Below, in pieces: positions 25,490-34,226 of a stretch of DNA of 50,729 bases (position 1 is its first letter; each line of letters starts with the position of its first letter). The stretch is from Pseudomonadota bacterium (GTDB taxonomy: Bacteria; Pseudomonadota; Gammaproteobacteria; Burkholderiales; Burkholderiaceae_C), in the NCBI GenBank assembly GCA_023460715.1, contig JAEWPH010000268.1:1-50729 (forward strand). The letters are read 5' to 3'. The position numbers and the translations under genes were made by a program. A model generated the notes under the pieces. It saw nothing but the letters and a program-made list of their open reading frames with translations. It was not told the origin of the DNA and searched no databases.

Positions 25490-26257
25490 TTACAGAGCGG
25501 CTTCGATTGTCCCGTCATCCGTGACTGTGCCACTGATTATCCGGCCATTGGTCATGCGAATGCGGATATTTTGGCCTGCAGCACCGCCAGACATGGCTTG
25601 ACCCGACGAGGTAACGGAGTAGCCGACGCCCTGTGCGACCACCCGAACCATCGAGCCCGCCTTGAACATCTCGGGCGCCCGCACCATATTCTGACGAACG
25701 GCCTGGCCGGCCACCAGATGGCGCGTGGCCGTCTGGCCGACCCAGGCTTCCGGCTGGGCCACGATCGCCGCCGATTCGGCGGCCCAGTCGACCTCCGCCT
25801 CCATGGCGTCCGAGGCGGACAGTACGGCCCCCGATGCCACGTTCCCCGTCAACACCCAAGCCGGGCCGAAGGCCTTGACGGTGACCGGCAGGAATACGTT
25901 CCATTGCGAGGGCCCATCCACGCAGCGCAGGCCCAGCCGGGTGCGCCCCCACAGACGGGAGCCTGCGGGCAGATACGGCTCTACCCGATTGCAGGGGGCG
26001 AGCCGCAGCCGGGAGTCCAGCGCACCGACGGCAATTTCCATGCGCAGCGGCAGATTGCCCCCCTGCCCCTGCTGCAGCGCAGCATCCAGCCAGCGCTGGG
26101 AGATGCCGCCCAGCTCCGCCATCGGGTCGGCGACTGCCTGGGCATGGGCCGTCACGCCCGCCCCCCCTCCCATGGCCAGTCCTGCGCACAGGGCGACGCC
26201 GTGCCCGGCGCGGCGCAGCGGATGGAAAAGGGCAGCGATGAAGGGACGTGGGGACAT
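25490..26257 (-). CDS. flgA: P-ring assembly chaperone FlgA
   Basis: 255 residues from ATG 26257, chosen because an AGGAGG site stands just upstream. An N-terminal signal peptide (about 1-41, ending AHA) directs it to the periplasm. The C-terminal SAF-type domain (VLSASDAMEAEVDW, GQTATRHLVAGQAVRQNMV, then MVRVVAQGVGYSVTSSGQAM) is typical. FlgA helps FlgI form the P ring in the peptidoglycan layer. It diverges from flgB and precedes flgM. Confidence 0.94.
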   Translation of the reverse strand: MSPRPFIAALFHPLRRAGHGVALCAGLAMGGGAGVTAHAQAVADPMAELGGISQRWLDAALQQGQGGNLPLRMEIAVGALDSRLRLAPCNRVEPYLPAGSRLWGRTRLGLRCVDGPSQWNVFLPVTVKAFGPAWVLTGNVASGAVLSASDAMEAEVDWAAESAAIVAQPEAWVGQTATRHLVAGQAVRQNMVRAPEMFKAGSMVRVVAQGVGYSVTSSGQAMSGGAAGQNIRIRMTNGRIISGTVTDDGTIEAAL

Positions 26258-26480
26258 GGAAAACCTCCTGAGCGGGAAATGCAGGCGCCCGGCCCGCCCC
26301 ACCGGAGAGGGGCGCGCCATGGCACCGATGGAACTGTAGGGTGACAGGCGCGCGCCGATGCCCGGAACTGCGCGCCAATCGCCACGTTCTTTGCCCTTTA
26401 GGAAAACCGCCGGAATTTCACAATCGCTTCACGCCGGAAATCTGCCCGGCACCCCCTGCAACCCGTCGCGTGAGGACCCC

Positions 26481-26900
26481 ATGCTCGACAAGATGACCGA
26501 AAGGCTGGATTTCCACGGCAACGCGCTCCTGCTGCGTTCCGAGCGCCAGCGCGCCATCGCGAGCAATATCGCCAACGCGGACACGCCCGGCTATGTGGCG
26601 CGCGACTTCAAGTTTGCCGACGCCCTGCGGGAAGTGGAGCAGGCCGACAAGCCCGGGACCACCCGGCTGCAGAGCGCCACCGACCCGCGCCACATCCCGC
26701 TGCCGGCCGCGCAGACGGGCTTCCATTCCGGGAGCACGCTGGGCTACTCGCTGCAGACATCTCCCAGCATGGACAACAACACGGTGGACATGGACCGGGA
26801 GCGTGCGGCCTTCGTGGACAACGCGGTGCGCTACGAAGCCACGCTGCGTTTCATCAACAGCAACGCCAAGACGATGCTGGGCGCCATCCAGGGCCAATAA
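26481..26900 (+). CDS. flgB: Flagellar proximal rod protein FlgB
   Basis: 139 residues. The N-terminal rod motif (ALLLRSERQRAIASNIANADTPGY) and C-terminal helix (VDMDRERAAFVDNAVRYEATLRF) are canonical. FlgB is a proximal rod subunit secreted by the flagellar apparatus. The upstream open reading is a shadow; ATG 26481 matches family length. It is the first gene of the flgB-flgL run. The 223 bases before it (divergent from flgA) show no promoter I can defend. Confidence 0.96.
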   Translation: MLDKMTERLDFHGNALLLRSERQRAIASNIANADTPGYVARDFKFADALREVEQADKPGTTRLQSATDPRHIPLPAAQTGFHSGSTLGYSLQTSPSMDNNTVDMDRERAAFVDNAVRYEATLRFINSNAKTMLGAIQGQ

Positions 26901-26930
26901 ACCAGACACCGACTGAAAGCGACCGCCGCC

Positions 26931-27335
26931 ATGTCCATGTTCTCCATCTTCAACGTCTCGGGCAGCGCCATCAGCGCGCAGTCCCAGCGCCTGAACACCG
27001 TGGCCAGCAACCTGGCCAACGTGGATGCCGTGGCCGGCCCGGACGGCCAGAGCTACAAGGCGCGCCAGGTGGTGTTCCAGACCACGCCCATGGGCGCAGA
27101 CAGTTCCGCAGGCGTGCGCGTCAGCTCCATCCAGGAAAGCGACCTGCCGGGCCGGCGCATCCACGACCCCAGCCACCCCTCCGCAGACGCGGAAGGCTAT
27201 GTCACCCATTCCAACGTGAACGCCGTGGAGGAGATGGTCAACATGATCTCCGCCTCGCGCTCCTACCAGAACAACGTCGAAGTCATGAACACGGCCAAGA
27301 CGCTGCTGCTCAAGACCTTGCAGATGGGGCAGTAA
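26931..27335 (+). CDS. flgC: Flagellar proximal rod protein FlgC
   Basis: 134 residues, the usual size. It has the N-terminal SQRLNTVASNLANVDAV rod motif, a middle with YVTHSNVNAVEEMVNMISASR, and the C-terminal helix (SYQNNVEVMNTAKTLLLKTLQ). FlgC is a proximal rod subunit next to FlgB and FlgF. Spacing from flgB is 30 bases. Confidence 0.97.
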   Translation: MSMFSIFNVSGSAISAQSQRLNTVASNLANVDAVAGPDGQSYKARQVVFQTTPMGADSSAGVRVSSIQESDLPGRRIHDPSHPSADAEGYVTHSNVNAVEEMVNMISASRSYQNNVEVMNTAKTLLLKTLQMGQ

Positions 27336-27356
27336 GCCCTCAGGAAAGCCGCCGCC

Positions 27357-28022
27357 ATGATCTTTTCCCCCGTCAATTCCACCACCAGCACCAACAACGC
27401 CGCCGCCAATGCAGGCACGTCCACGACGAACGCCTCGGACGCCAGCGCCATGCAGGATCGGTTCCTCAAGCTGCTGGTGGCGCAGCTCAACAACCAAGAC
27501 CCGATGAACCCGCTGGACAACGCCCAGATGACCTCGCAGATGGCGCAGATCAACACGGTGACGGGCATCCAGACGCTCAACCTGACCATGCAGACCATGG
27601 CCGAGCAATTCAGCACCATGCAGACGCTGCAGGGCACGCAGATGATCGGCCGCTCGGTGCTGGCCGAGGGCGACAAGCTGGCCTACACGGACAAGCTCGG
27701 CAAGGGCCAGTTCGATCTGGCGGGGTCCGCCACCAGCACCAAGGTCGAGGTCGTCACCCCGGGCGGCATGGTCGTGGGCACCGTGGACATGGGCGCGCTG
27801 GAAAAAGGCCGCCACGATTTCGAATGGGACGCCAGCCAGTACGCCGGCAACGCCAGCGACCTGAAGTTCCGCGTGGTCGCCACCACCAAGGAAGGCGCCG
27901 TGACGGCCACCCCGCTGATCGCCGCCAAGGTGACGGGCACGGGCACCAGCAACGGCGCCCTGACGCTGAACCTGGACACGGGCGCCACCGTCAATTACAG
28001 CCAGATCCGCGCCGTTCTGTGA
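27357..28022 (+). CDS. flgD: Hook capping/scaffold protein FlgD
   Basis: 221 residues. The N-terminal scaffold motif (MQDRFLKLLVAQLNNQDPMN, PLDNAQMTSQMAQINTVTGI) is exact for FlgD. The C-terminal half forms the Tudor-like/FnIII cap domains (LAGSATSTKVEVVTPGG, HDFEWDASQYAGN). FlgD caps the growing hook and is needed for FlgE assembly. It lies 21 bases after flgC. Confidence 0.96.
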   Translation: MIFSPVNSTTSTNNAAANAGTSTTNASDASAMQDRFLKLLVAQLNNQDPMNPLDNAQMTSQMAQINTVTGIQTLNLTMQTMAEQFSTMQTLQGTQMIGRSVLAEGDKLAYTDKLGKGQFDLAGSATSTKVEVVTPGGMVVGTVDMGALEKGRHDFEWDASQYAGNASDLKFRVVATTKEGAVTATPLIAAKVTGTGTSNGALTLNLDTGATVNYSQIRAVL

Positions 28023-28077
28023 ACCGGCGCACCCACCCGAGCATCCCCACCCCGCACCCCTTCCCGAGGAGCACACC

Positions 28078-29340
28078 ATGAGTTTCCAGCAAGGCCTGTC
28101 CGGCCTGAACGCCTCCAGCAAGAACCTGGACGTGATCGGCCACAACATCGCCAACTCCAACACGACCGGCTTCAAGGCCTCTCGCACGGAATTCGCCGAG
28201 ATGGTGGCCAGCGCCATCGGCGCGGGCGGGGGCGGCGGGCAGAACGCCGGCATCGGCGTGGAGACCGCGGCCATTGCCCAGCAATTCGCCCAGGGCAACC
28301 TCAGCGTCACGGGCAACAGCCTGGATGTGGCCATCAACGGCAACGGCTTCTTCACGCTGCAGCAGGGCGACGGCTCCCGCGCCTACACCCGTGCCGGCAA
28401 CTTCAAGCTGGACGACCGGGGCAACGTGGTGACCAACGGCGGCGCCGGGGTCATGGGTTACTCGCTGGACCCCGCCACGGGCCTGCGCACCTCCAGCAAT
28501 GCGGTGCCGCTGCAGTTCCCCACGTCCGCCCCGATTCCGGCCAAGCAGACGGCATCGATCACGGCCGAGTTCAACCTCGACGCGCGGGCCCCCCTGGCCG
28601 CAGGCGATGCCACGGCCACCCCGCCGGTGCCGGCCACGCCGCGTTCCACCTACGGCACCTCGCTCAATGTGTACGACAGCCAGGGCGTGGCCAAGCCGGT
28701 GAACCTGTATTTCGAGAAGACGGGCTCCAACACCTGGGCCGTGTACGACTCGCTGGACACCGCGGCGCCCTCGCTGGGCAACATCACCTTCGACAACAAC
28801 GGCAAGATCACCGGTCCCGCCGCTGCACCGCCGGCTTCGGGCTTCGCGCTGCCGATGACGATCAGCCCCACGCCGCCCAACCCGAACAACCTGCCCAACT
28901 ACTCGGTGGACCTCAAGCTCAGCGACGTGACGCAGTTCGGCTCCAAGTTCTCCGTGTCCGATCTGTCGCAGGACGGCTATGCCTCGGGCATGCTCACCGG
29001 CATCAACATCGAGGACAACGGCACGGTCATGGCCCGCTACTCCAACGGCGTGACGCGCGCCGAGGGGCAAGTCGCGCTGGCCAGCTTCCGCAACACCCAG
29101 GGCCTGATGGCCGTGGGCGGCAACAACTGGGTCGAAACCTTCGAATCCGGCCAGCCGGTGATGGGCACGCCGTCCGAAGGCAACTTCGGCGCGCTGCGTT
29201 CCGGCGCGCTGGAAGAGTCCAACGTGGACCTCACGGCCGAGCTGGTGAACATGATGACCGCGCAGCGTGCCTACCAGGCCAATGCGCAGACCATCAAGAC
29301 GCAGGACCAGGTGATGTCCACCCTGGTGAACCTGCGCTGA
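28078..29340 (+). CDS. flgE: Flagellar hook protein FlgE
   Basis: 420 residues. It has the N-terminal rod/hook motif (SSKNLDVIGHNIANSNTTGFK), the domain-1 motif [19 protein letters not shown], and the C-terminal helix (DLTAELVNMMTAQRAYQANAQ). The central part (about 150-310) is the hook-specific domain. FlgE polymerises into the universal joint between rod and filament. An AGGAG site precedes the ATG. Confidence 0.97.
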   Translation: MSFQQGLSGLNASSKNLDVIGHNIANSNTTGFKASRTEFAEMVASAIGAGGGGGQNAGIGVETAAIAQQFAQGNLSVTGNSLDVAINGNGFFTLQQGDGSRAYTRAGNFKLDDRGNVVTNGGAGVMGYSLDPATGLRTSSNAVPLQFPTSAPIPAKQTASITAEFNLDARAPLAAGDATATPPVPATPRSTYGTSLNVYDSQGVAKPVNLYFEKTGSNTWAVYDSLDTAAPSLGNITFDNNGKITGPAAAPPASGFALPMTISPTPPNPNNLPNYSVDLKLSDVTQFGSKFSVSDLSQDGYASGMLTGINIEDNGTVMARYSNGVTRAEGQVALASFRNTQGLMAVGGNNWVETFESGQPVMGTPSEGNFGALRSGALEESNVDLTAELVNMMTAQRAYQANAQTIKTQDQVMSTLVNLR

Positions 29341-29384
29341 CGCTACAGCGACTGACGTCCACCCCCTGATTCCGGAGCACCTCG

Positions 29385-30125
29385 ATGGACCGCCTCATCT
29401 ACACCTCCATGACGGGCGCCAACGCTGCCGCGCACAGGCAGGCGGTGCTGTCCAACAACCTGGCGAACGTCTCCACCAACGGCTTCCGTGCCGAGATGTC
29501 CACCTTCCGCTCCGTGCCATTGCAGGGCGACGGCTCCAAGACGCGCGTGTTCTCGCTCGAGGCCACCTCCGGCCATGTGGAGACGCCCGGCCCGGTGCAG
29601 CGCACCGGCCGCAACCTTGACGCCATGGCCGTGGGCAACGCCTGGTTCGCGGTGCAAGGGCTGGACGGCCTGGAGGCCTATACCCGCGGCGGCTCGTTCC
29701 AGGTAACGGCGGCCGGTCAGGTCGTGAACAGCACCGGCCTGCCCGTGCTGTCCGATGGCGGCGGCCCGATCGACGTGCCGCAGGGCGCCGATGTGGCGCT
29801 GGGCGCCGACGGCACCCTCACCGCGACCGTAGCGGGCCAGCGGCCTCAGGCCATCGGCCGCATCAAGCTGGCCACGCCGACCCCCGAAGACCCGCTGCGC
29901 CGCGGCGACGACACGCTGTTCCGCCCCCGTTCGGGCGAACCCATGCCCAACGATCCCAACGCCCGCCTGCTCTCGGGCGCACTGGAAGGCTCCAACGTCA
30001 ACGCCGTCGAAAGCATGGTGGGAATGATCGCGGCAGCCCGGCAGTTCGAGCAGCAGATGCGTCTGATGCAGACCGCCGAAAACGACGACAAGAGTGCAGC
30101 GCAGCTGCTCAGCATCAACGGCTGA
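29385..30125 (+). CDS. flgF: Flagellar proximal rod protein FlgF
   Basis: 246 residues, normal for FlgF. It starts MDRLIYTSMTGANAA, has the NNLANVSTNGFR motif and ends with the family helix (VNAVESMVGMIAAARQFEQQM). FlgF is a proximal rod subunit. The order flgE-flgF-flgG and short spacers (45 and 19 bases) place it in the rod operon. Confidence 0.96.
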   Translation: MDRLIYTSMTGANAAAHRQAVLSNNLANVSTNGFRAEMSTFRSVPLQGDGSKTRVFSLEATSGHVETPGPVQRTGRNLDAMAVGNAWFAVQGLDGLEAYTRGGSFQVTAAGQVVNSTGLPVLSDGGGPIDVPQGADVALGADGTLTATVAGQRPQAIGRIKLATPTPEDPLRRGDDTLFRPRSGEPMPNDPNARLLSGALEGSNVNAVESMVGMIAAARQFEQQMRLMQTAENDDKSAAQLLSING

Positions 30126-30144
30126 ACCCACGAGGTAAACGACC

Positions 30145-30927
30145 ATGATCAATTCGCTTTGGATCGCCAAGACCGGCATGACCGCCCAGCAAACGCAGCT
30201 GGACGTGATCTCCCACAACCTGGCCAACGTCTCCACCACCGGCTACAAGCGCAACAACGCGGTGTTCGAAGACCTGATCTACCAGAACCTGCGCCAGGTG
30301 GGCTCGCAGACCACCGAGGAAAACCAGCTCCCCACCGGCCTGCACCTGGGCCTGGGCGTGCGCACCGTGGCCACCGCCCGCAACTTCACGCAGGGCAGCC
30401 TGCAGCAGTCCAACGGCAACCTGGACGTGGCCATCAACGGCAACGGTTTCTTCGAAGTGACCATGCCCGACGGCACCACGGCCTATACCCGCGACGGCTC
30501 GTTCCAGCTCGACTCGCAGGGCCGCATCGTCACCTCCAGCGGCCTGCCCGTGGCCAACGGCATCACCGTGCCGCCCAACGCCAAGAGCATCAACATCAGC
30601 GAAGACGGCACCGTCTCCGTCACGGTGCAGGGCAACACGGCACCCCAGCAGCTCGGCACGCTGGCCATGGCCAGCTTCGTGAACACCCCCGGCCTGGAGC
30701 CGATCGGGCAAAACCTGTTCCGCGAGTCCGCAGCGTCCGGCCAGCCGCAGCAGGGCACGCCCGGCACCAACGGCCTGGGCACGATGCGCCAGGGCTTCCT
30801 GGAAACGTCGAACGTGAACGTCGTGGAAGAGCTGGTGACCATGATCCAGACCCAGCGCGCCTACGAAATGAATTCGAAGGCCATCCAGACGTCGGACCAG
30901 ATGCTGGCCAAGCTCGCGCAGCTCTAA
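30145..30927 (+). CDS. flgG: Flagellar distal rod protein FlgG
   Basis: 260 residues, the exact family length. It starts [19 protein letters not shown] with [14 protein letters not shown], contains [16 protein letters not shown], and ends with [20 protein letters not shown] and the terminal helix. FlgG forms the distal rod that crosses the P and L rings. Confidence 0.97.
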   Translation: MINSLWIAKTGMTAQQTQLDVISHNLANVSTTGYKRNNAVFEDLIYQNLRQVGSQTTEENQLPTGLHLGLGVRTVATARNFTQGSLQQSNGNLDVAINGNGFFEVTMPDGTTAYTRDGSFQLDSQGRIVTSSGLPVANGITVPPNAKSINISEDGTVSVTVQGNTAPQQLGTLAMASFVNTPGLEPIGQNLFRESAASGQPQQGTPGTNGLGTMRQGFLETSNVNVVEELVTMIQTQRAYEMNSKAIQTSDQMLAKLAQL

Positions 30928-30962
30928 AGCGCACCCTCCTGTCGCCAACAAGGATGACCGCC

Positions 30963-31661
30963 ATGTCCCGCCACCCTCTCTTCTCCTGCCTGCCGCGCCT
31001 GGGCGCGCTGGCCGCCTTGCTCGCCGCCACCGGCTGCGCCACGCTCAACCCACCGCCGCCGGTGGATCTGCTGCCCACGGCACCGCCGCCCGTGGCCGCC
31101 ACGCCCCGGCCCACGGGCCCGAGCACCGGCAGCCTGTTCCACGCGGCCAGCTACCGCCCCATCTTCGAGGACCGCCGCGCCCGCCTGGTGGGCGATGTGG
31201 TGACGATCCAGATCGTGGAGAACGTCTCGGCCAAGCAGAACTCCACCTCGACGGTCGACCGCACCGGCGCCACGACCGCCGGCATCACCGCCCTGCCCTT
31301 CTTCGGCTCGTCCTCCCTGGGCAAGCTGAACGTCGGCGGCAACAGCAGCAACGCCTTCTCCGGCAAGGGCGGCACGGAAAGCACCAACACCTTCACGGGC
31401 GCCATCACCACCACGGTGATCGAGGTGCTGCCCAACGGGCACCTGGTGGTGGCCGGCGAGAAGCAGATCGGCGTGAACGAGAACGTGGACGTGCTGCGCT
31501 TCTCCGGCACGGTCGACCCGCGCTCGCTGCAGCCGGGCAGCATGGTTAGCTCCACGCTGGTGGCCAATGCCCGCGTGCAGTCGCGCGGCCGCGGTGCCCA
31601 GAGCGAGGCCCAGGCCATGGGCTGGCTGTCGCGCGCCTTCAATTCGGTGGCGCCGTTCTGA
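30963..31661 (+). CDS. flgH: Flagellar L-ring lipoprotein FlgH
   Basis: 232 residues. The signal peptide ends in a lipobox LAATGC with the lipidated cysteine at residue 25, followed by a Pro-rich linker. The ring domain shows LVGDVVTIQIVENVSAK, VIEVLPNGHLVVAGEKQIGVN and VDPRSLQPGSMV, all typical for FlgH. It forms the L ring in the outer membrane around the rod. ATG 30963 is preferred over 30954 because AAGGA is too close to the earlier one. Confidence 0.96.
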   Translation: MSRHPLFSCLPRLGALAALLAATGCATLNPPPPVDLLPTAPPPVAATPRPTGPSTGSLFHAASYRPIFEDRRARLVGDVVTIQIVENVSAKQNSTSTVDRTGATTAGITALPFFGSSSLGKLNVGGNSSNAFSGKGGTESTNTFTGAITTTVIEVLPNGHLVVAGEKQIGVNENVDVLRFSGTVDPRSLQPGSMVSSTLVANARVQSRGRGAQSEAQAMGWLSRAFNSVAPF

Positions 31662-31740
31662 CCGGCGGCGGGAACGGTGTGAGGGGCGGCTGACCGCCCT
31701 TTGCCCCGCCCGTACGGCTTTGCCGGCACGGATCACAACC

Positions 31741-31806
31741 CATCAAAATTGATAGCTGCTTGCGCTTACCAGATAAGCGCTAGCGGCCTTTTTTGCTTGA
31801 AAAACC
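31741..31806. repeat. Comamonadaceae-type intergenic repeat, copy C
   Basis: It has AATTGATAGCTGCTTGCGCTT, then AAGCGCTAGCGGCC, a T-run and GCTTGAAAA: the fullest match to the usual form of this repeat in the group. It lies between flgH and flgI. The two GCGCTT/AAGCGC parts form a short inverted repeat. Confidence 0.7.
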
Positions 31807-31912
31807 TCATCCGCCACGGCCGCCCGCAGCGCCGGCAGTGGCCCCCAAAAGACGGGTGATCCGGCGTCTTTTTGGCGATTCCGGAAATCCATGGCGTCCC
31901 ACAATCGAGGCC

Positions 31913-33052
31913 ATGAAAGTCCTGTCCACCCTCCCTCTATCGCAGACGGCGCGCCTCCTCGGGCTGCTGGCCGTGCTGGGGTCGCTGTTCGCGGCCCTGC
32001 CAGCGCAGGCTCTGCGCATCAAGGAAGTGGCCGCCATCCAGGGCGTGCGCAGCAACCAGCTGACCGGCTACGGCCTGGTCGTGGGCCTGGACGGCACAGG
32101 CGACCAGACCACCCAGATGCCCATCACCACGCAGGCCATGCAGAACTACCTGCAGCAGATGGGCATCAGCCTGCCGCCGGGCACCACGGCGCCGCAGCTC
32201 AAGAACGTGGCCACGGTGATCGTCACCGCCCAGTTGCCCGCCTTCGCCCAGCCCGGGCAGGCGATCGACGTCAGCGTGGCCTCCATGGGCAACGCCAAGT
32301 CGCTCAAGGGCGGCACGCTGATCGCCACGCCGCTGCGCGGCGCCGACGGCGAGATCTATGCCCTGGCACAGGGCAACCTGGTCGTGGGCGGCGCAGGCGC
32401 GTCCGCTGGCGGCAGCAAGGTGCAGATCAACCACCTGAGCGCCGGTCGCATCCCCGAGGGCGCACAGGTCGAACGCTCGGTGCCCACGCCGCTCAATGAC
32501 GGCGACACCATCAACCTGGGCCTGAACGCCTCCGACTTCCAGACCGCCCGCAAGGTGGTCAACGCCATCAACGGCAAGCTGGGCCCCGGCATCGCCACGG
32601 CCCTGGACGGCCGCACGGTGCAGGTACGCGCGCCGCAGAACCCCGGCAGCCGCGTGAACTTCATCGCCGAGCTGGAAGAGCTCACGCTGCCCGACTCCAC
32701 GCCGGCGGCCAAGGTCGTCATCAACGCCCGCACCGGCTCCATCGTGCTCAACCAGGCGGTGACGCTGGGCCCCTGCGCCATCGCGCACGGCAACCTGTCC
32801 ATCACCATCAGCTCCACGCCCGTCATCAGCCAGCCCAACCCGCTGTCGCAGGGCCAGACCGTGGTGGCCGAGAAGAACGACATCACCCTGAAGCAGGACG
32901 GCAGCAAGGTCATGCAGATTCCCGCATCGCCGCAGCTGGCCGACGTGGTGCGCGCGCTCAACACCCTGGGCGCCACGCCGCAGGACCTGCTCGCCATCCT
33001 CCAGGCCATCAAGGCCGCCGGCGCTCTGAACGCCGAGCTGGAAGTGATCTGA
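31913..33052 (+). CDS. flgI: Flagellar P-ring protein FlgI
   Basis: 379 residues. A signal peptide (about 1-33, ending AQA) exposes the mature start LRIKEVAAIQGVRSNQLTGY, the family signature. Further motifs are GLVVGLDGTGDQT, QLPAFAQPGQAIDVSVASMG and, near the end, QLADVVRALNTLGATPQDL. FlgI builds the P ring in the periplasm with help from FlgA. ATG 31913 is chosen because the earlier open frame runs through the repeat and gives no signal peptide. The 250-base gap from flgH could hold its own promoter, though none was recognised. Confidence 0.96.
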   Translation: MKVLSTLPLSQTARLLGLLAVLGSLFAALPAQALRIKEVAAIQGVRSNQLTGYGLVVGLDGTGDQTTQMPITTQAMQNYLQQMGISLPPGTTAPQLKNVATVIVTAQLPAFAQPGQAIDVSVASMGNAKSLKGGTLIATPLRGADGEIYALAQGNLVVGGAGASAGGSKVQINHLSAGRIPEGAQVERSVPTPLNDGDTINLGLNASDFQTARKVVNAINGKLGPGIATALDGRTVQVRAPQNPGSRVNFIAELEELTLPDSTPAAKVVINARTGSIVLNQAVTLGPCAIAHGNLSITISSTPVISQPNPLSQGQTVVAEKNDITLKQDGSKVMQIPASPQLADVVRALNTLGATPQDLLAILQAIKAAGALNAELEVI

Positions 33053-33101
33053 CCATGGCCCCGCAAACCACCCGCACGGGCCGCTGACAGGAGACGCCGC
33101 C

Positions 33102-34046
33102 ATGGCCTTTTCCCTGCCCTCCGCCACCACCTCGGCATCCACCAGCAATGCGCTGGCGGTGGACGCCCGCTCGCTCAACGCGCTGAAGTACCAGGCCGGC
33201 CAGAACGATCCGCAGGCCGCCAAGGAAGCCGCCAAGCAGTTCGAATCGCTGTTCATGCGCGAGATGATCAAGAGCATGCGCGAGGCGACGATGAAGTCCG
33301 GCCTGCTCGACGGCGCCGAGAGCAACCTGGCCAACGACATGTTCGACCAGCAACTGTCGGTGCAGATGTCCGGCATGCCCGGCGGGCTGTCCGAAGCCAT
33401 CCAGCGCCAGCTGGCCCAGAAGATGGGCGGCGGCGCCGACCCCGACCTGGTGCCCGGCTCCACCCTCAGCATGGACGTCAACCGCCTGCGCAGCAGCGCG
33501 CCCCGCCCCGCCAGCGTGCCGGGCGACCCCAAGGCGCAGGCGCCCAAGGGCCGCGACAACTTCGTGCAGCACCACCGGGCGGCCGCCGAGCGCGTGGCCC
33601 AGGAAAGCGGCATCCCGGCCAACTTCATGCTCGGCCAGGCCGGCCACGAGACCGGCTGGGGGAAGAGCGAGATCCGCAGCAAGGGCGGCGACAACTCGTT
33701 CAACCTGTTCGGCATCAAGGCCGGCAAGGGCTGGACGGGCAAGGTGGCGGAGATCACCACCACCGAGTACATCAACGGCACGCCGCGCAAGGTCACGGCG
33801 AAGTTCCGCGCCTACGACTCCTACGAAGACTCGTTCAAGGACTACGCCCGCCTGATCAACGACAACCCGCGCTACGAGAAGGCACGCGGCAAGACGCACT
33901 CCGCCGTGGCCTATGCCTCGGAGCTGCAGAAGGCCGGCTACGCGACCGACCCGCAGTACGCCACCAAGCTGAGCCGCGCCATCCACAGCACGGCCAACGT
34001 CGCGCCGCTGAACATGGCACGCAACGCGACGCAGAACCAAGCCTGA
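33102..34046 (+). CDS. flgJ: Flagellar rod-cap and muramidase FlgJ
   Basis: 314 residues in two domains. Residues about 35-110 are the rod-binding part (KEAAKQFESLFMREMIKSMREA, then GLLDGAESNLANDMFDQQLS). Residues about 150-300 are a glucosaminidase-type hydrolase with ANFMLGQAGHETGWGKSE, where E183 is the likely catalytic acid. FlgJ caps the rod and opens the peptidoglycan for it. This is the dual-domain form usual in beta- and gammaproteobacteria. Confidence 0.96.
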   Translation: MAFSLPSATTSASTSNALAVDARSLNALKYQAGQNDPQAAKEAAKQFESLFMREMIKSMREATMKSGLLDGAESNLANDMFDQQLSVQMSGMPGGLSEAIQRQLAQKMGGGADPDLVPGSTLSMDVNRLRSSAPRPASVPGDPKAQAPKGRDNFVQHHRAAAERVAQESGIPANFMLGQAGHETGWGKSEIRSKGGDNSFNLFGIKAGKGWTGKVAEITTTEYINGTPRKVTAKFRAYDSYEDSFKDYARLINDNPRYEKARGKTHSAVAYASELQKAGYATDPQYATKLSRAIHSTANVAPLNMARNATQNQA

Positions 34047-34057
34047 CATGCGTCACT

Positions 34058-34180
34058 ACCCCCTGAGCGACTTCGTCGCTTCCCCCTTCTCACGCTTTGC
34101 TGCGCAATGCGGGAAGGGGGACGCCGCCAGCGCGGCGGGGCGGCCCTTGCGCGGCGGCCGCTGGCGTGGGCCGCGCGGGC
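34058..34180. repeat. GC-rich nested inverted repeat between flgJ and flgK
   Basis: Two stems in tandem: TCCCCCTTC (34081-34089) pairs with GAAGGGGGA (34113-34121), and CGCCAGCG (34125-34132) pairs with CGCTGGCG (34159-34166). The sequence type (CCCTGAGCG...CTTCGTCGCTTCCCCCTTC...GGCCCTTGCGCGG) is one I recognise as dispersed in Comamonadaceae genomes. It can form strong RNA hairpins inside the flg transcript, and leaves only about 46 bases before the flgK start. Confidence 0.65.
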
Positions 34181-34226
34181 GGTTGCCTCTCGACCCTTTG
34201 GCGAACCACCTGAAAGGGAATGTCGC

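Noticed and set aside
31793..31912. Upstream extension of flgI to 31793
   Set aside because: The extension runs through the repeat, gives a basic Pro/Arg-rich start and hides the signal peptide that begins at 31913.
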